DNA from: an uncultured Porphyromonadaceae bacterium
Lineage (GTDB): Bacteria > Bacteroidota > Bacteroidia > Bacteroidales > CAMTPD01
Assembly (NCBI GenBank): GCA_947074265.1
Contig: CAMTPD010000070.1
Location: 1 to 7,011, forward strand
Direction of reading: 5' to 3'
Length of the DNA stretch: 7,011 nucleotides
Below, piece by piece: positions 5,731 to 7,011 of this stretch. Under the pieces are notes generated by a model. That model did no database searches. It worked only from the letters and a program-made list of their open reading frames with translations, and was not told where the DNA came from. Numbering within the stretch: position 1 is the first letter of the stretch; every line of letters starts with the position of its first letter. The position numbers were made by a program, and so were the translations under genes.

Positions 5731-6964
5731 ATGAAGAAAAACTTTTATCGGATACTAGTAGCTACTTGTTGCTGTATACTTCCATTTACAAACACACTGT
5801 CTGCCTCAACAACAAATCGCACAGAGTACTTAACAAATAGCAATGGCGTCTTAATTGACGCTAGCGGACGAGTGGTAATCCTTAACGGTCTCAATCATGT
5901 AAATAAAAACAAAGCCGAGAATTACCTTAATGTAAATGACGAAGAATTATTCAGAAAATTTAAATCGTGGGGATTCAATTGCATTCGATACGGTATTATT
6001 TGGGACGGACTAGAACCAGAGCCGGGCAAGATCAACGAGGCCTATCTCAAGGAAATTGACAAACGTGTAAAATGGGCCGAAGAAAACGGTATTTGGCTAA
6101 TGCTAGACATGCATCAAGATTTGTACGGACAAGCCTTTAGCGACGGAGCTCCGGCATGGGCAACATTAACAAACAATGCACCACATTATCAAGGAAACAT
6201 CTGGAGCGAAGCATATCTCATTAGTCCGGCTGTACAAAATGCATTTGACAACTTTTGGAAAAATACTCCTGCCTCAGATGGTATTGGCATACAAGACCAT
6301 TATATCAACACATGGAAAGCAGTAGCAGAGCGATACAAAGATGCGCCATCAGTATTGGGTTTTGACATTATGAACGAGCCTTTTCCGGGAACACAAGCAC
6401 AGGAGGTGATGGGTAGTCTTCTCACGTCTGCAGCAAGCATGGTTTATGATTTGTCGGGATCAATGCCTTCAGAATCCGAAATAATGTCTACGTTATCTAG
6501 TCCTTATGGTAAAGCCGAAGCATTATCATATGTTTCCTCACGAAAGAATTATCAAAAAGTTCTCGATGGAATGCAAGAATCGGTTGCTACGTTTGAGCAA
6601 GGTCCGTTGTCCGACTTTTATCAAAAAGCGCGCGATGCCATACGCAGTGTCAACTCTACACAAATGATCATCTTAGAGCATAGCTATTTCTGCAACCTTG
6701 GATTAAAGAGTAACGTAAAAACACCTGTAGACGCAAAAGGAATCCCAGATACACTTTGCATCTTCGCCCCACACGGCTACGACTTGGTTACAGATAGCGA
6801 ACTAGCAGCATCTCCTGCATCGGAACGAGTAGATGTCATCTTCGAAGCACTCTTTGAGAGTGGAAAAGAAAAAACCTTACCAACCATCATTGGTGAATGG
6901 GGAGCCTTTTATATGGGTAATAATAAATACATCAATCCGGCCAAACAAATTATAAGTCATATTG
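5731..6964 (+). CDS. Secreted GH5 family glycosidase, endoglycoceramidase-like (3' end missing)
   Basis: The product starts with a signal peptide (MKKNFYR, a Cys-rich hydrophobic core, probable cleavage LSA|S after residue 25). A GH5 barrel follows. LNGLNHVNK (51-59) and FNCIRYGIIWDGLEPEPG (82-99) lead to LMLDMHQDLYGQAFSDGAPAWA (123-144), a stretch characteristic of the endoglycoceramidase branch rather than of plain cellulases. DIMNEP (212-217) carries the acid/base Glu216, HGY (348-350) is a conserved site, and IIGEWG (386-391) carries the nucleophile Glu389. Residues about 225-300 form a long insertion between the two Glu. Endoglycoceramidases split the bond between oligosaccharide and ceramide in glycosphingolipids; related GH5 members act on other aryl or lipid glycosides. 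Genuine sequence stops near residue 411. The apparent last residues IGRAHV and the stop at 6985-6987 come from adapter sequence. The missing part would include the barrel end and usually a C-terminal beta-sandwich. Confidence 0.85.
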
Positions 6965-7011
6965 AGATCGGAAGAGCACACGTCTGAACTCCAGTCACTC
7001 CGGAGAATATC
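6965..7011 (+). other. Illumina TruSeq adapter and index contamination at the contig end
   Basis: Positions 6965-6998 match, with no mismatch by my recall, the 34-base TruSeq read-1 adapter that begins AGATCGGAAGAGC and ends CCAGTCAC. The next eight bases, TCCGGAGA (6999-7006), match an i7 index of the TruSeq HT set (D702, from memory). The last five, ATATC, differ by one base from the ATCTC that should follow. This is library sequence, not genome, and the true contig ends at about 6964. Confidence 0.97.

Noticed and set aside
1..7011. A new multi-gene defence, mobile or biosynthetic system
   Set aside because: All genes belong to recognisable families with separate promoters and mixed strands. 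No integrase, transposase, CRISPR repeat, toxin-antitoxin pair or clustered unknown genes was found.

Overview
This is an AT-rich piece of a Bacteroidota chromosome, most likely Bacteroidales. Three things point there. Secreted hydrolases and lipoproteins are dense. Promoters match the Bacteroides-type -33 TTTG / -7 TAnnTTTG pattern, best seen before the LOG gene at 1750-1781. Start codons lack strong Shine-Dalgarno sequences. Several proteins (GH20, DUF3298 lipoprotein, M3 dipeptidase, NlpC/P60) are standard gut or oral Bacteroidales types. Genus cannot be fixed from the sequence alone.

Layout from left to right. Positions 1-777 (-) hold the N-terminal 259 codons of a secreted GH20 beta-N-acetylhexosaminidase, cut by the window edge before its catalytic Asp-Glu pair. 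A 253-bp divergent intergenic region follows. Positions 1031-1738 (+) encode a DUF3298 lipoprotein, and 1817-2407 (+) a LOG-family nucleotide phosphoribohydrolase with its own promoter. Positions 2495-4615 (+) hold a full-length M3 peptidyl-dipeptidase (Dcp-like) lipoprotein reading frame interrupted by one in-frame TAA at 3233-3235. A hairpin flanked by A and T runs at about 4660-4708 can end transcription from both sides. Positions 4759-5430 (-) encode a secreted NlpC/P60 cysteine peptidase. After another divergent gap, 5731-6964 (+) encodes a secreted GH5 endoglycoceramidase-like glycosidase, cut off by the end of the contig.

The last 47 bases (6965-7011) are not biological. They match the Illumina TruSeq read-1 adapter followed by an 8-base index. 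The apparent C-terminus and stop codon of the GH5 gene are therefore artefacts, and this is a raw contig end. That also lowers trust in single-base oddities elsewhere, including the TAA in the dipeptidase.

Most of the products are exported enzymes: hexosaminidase, dipeptidyl carboxypeptidase, cell-wall peptidase and glycolipid glycosidase. This suits a bacterium scavenging host or community glycans and peptides while remodelling its own wall. The genes look like separate transcription units rather than one operon. I found no mobile element, CRISPR array, RNA gene or new multi-gene system. The points worth a second look are the adapter, the in-frame stop, the GH5 subfamily, and a 14-bp-spaced triple repeat before the GH5 gene.
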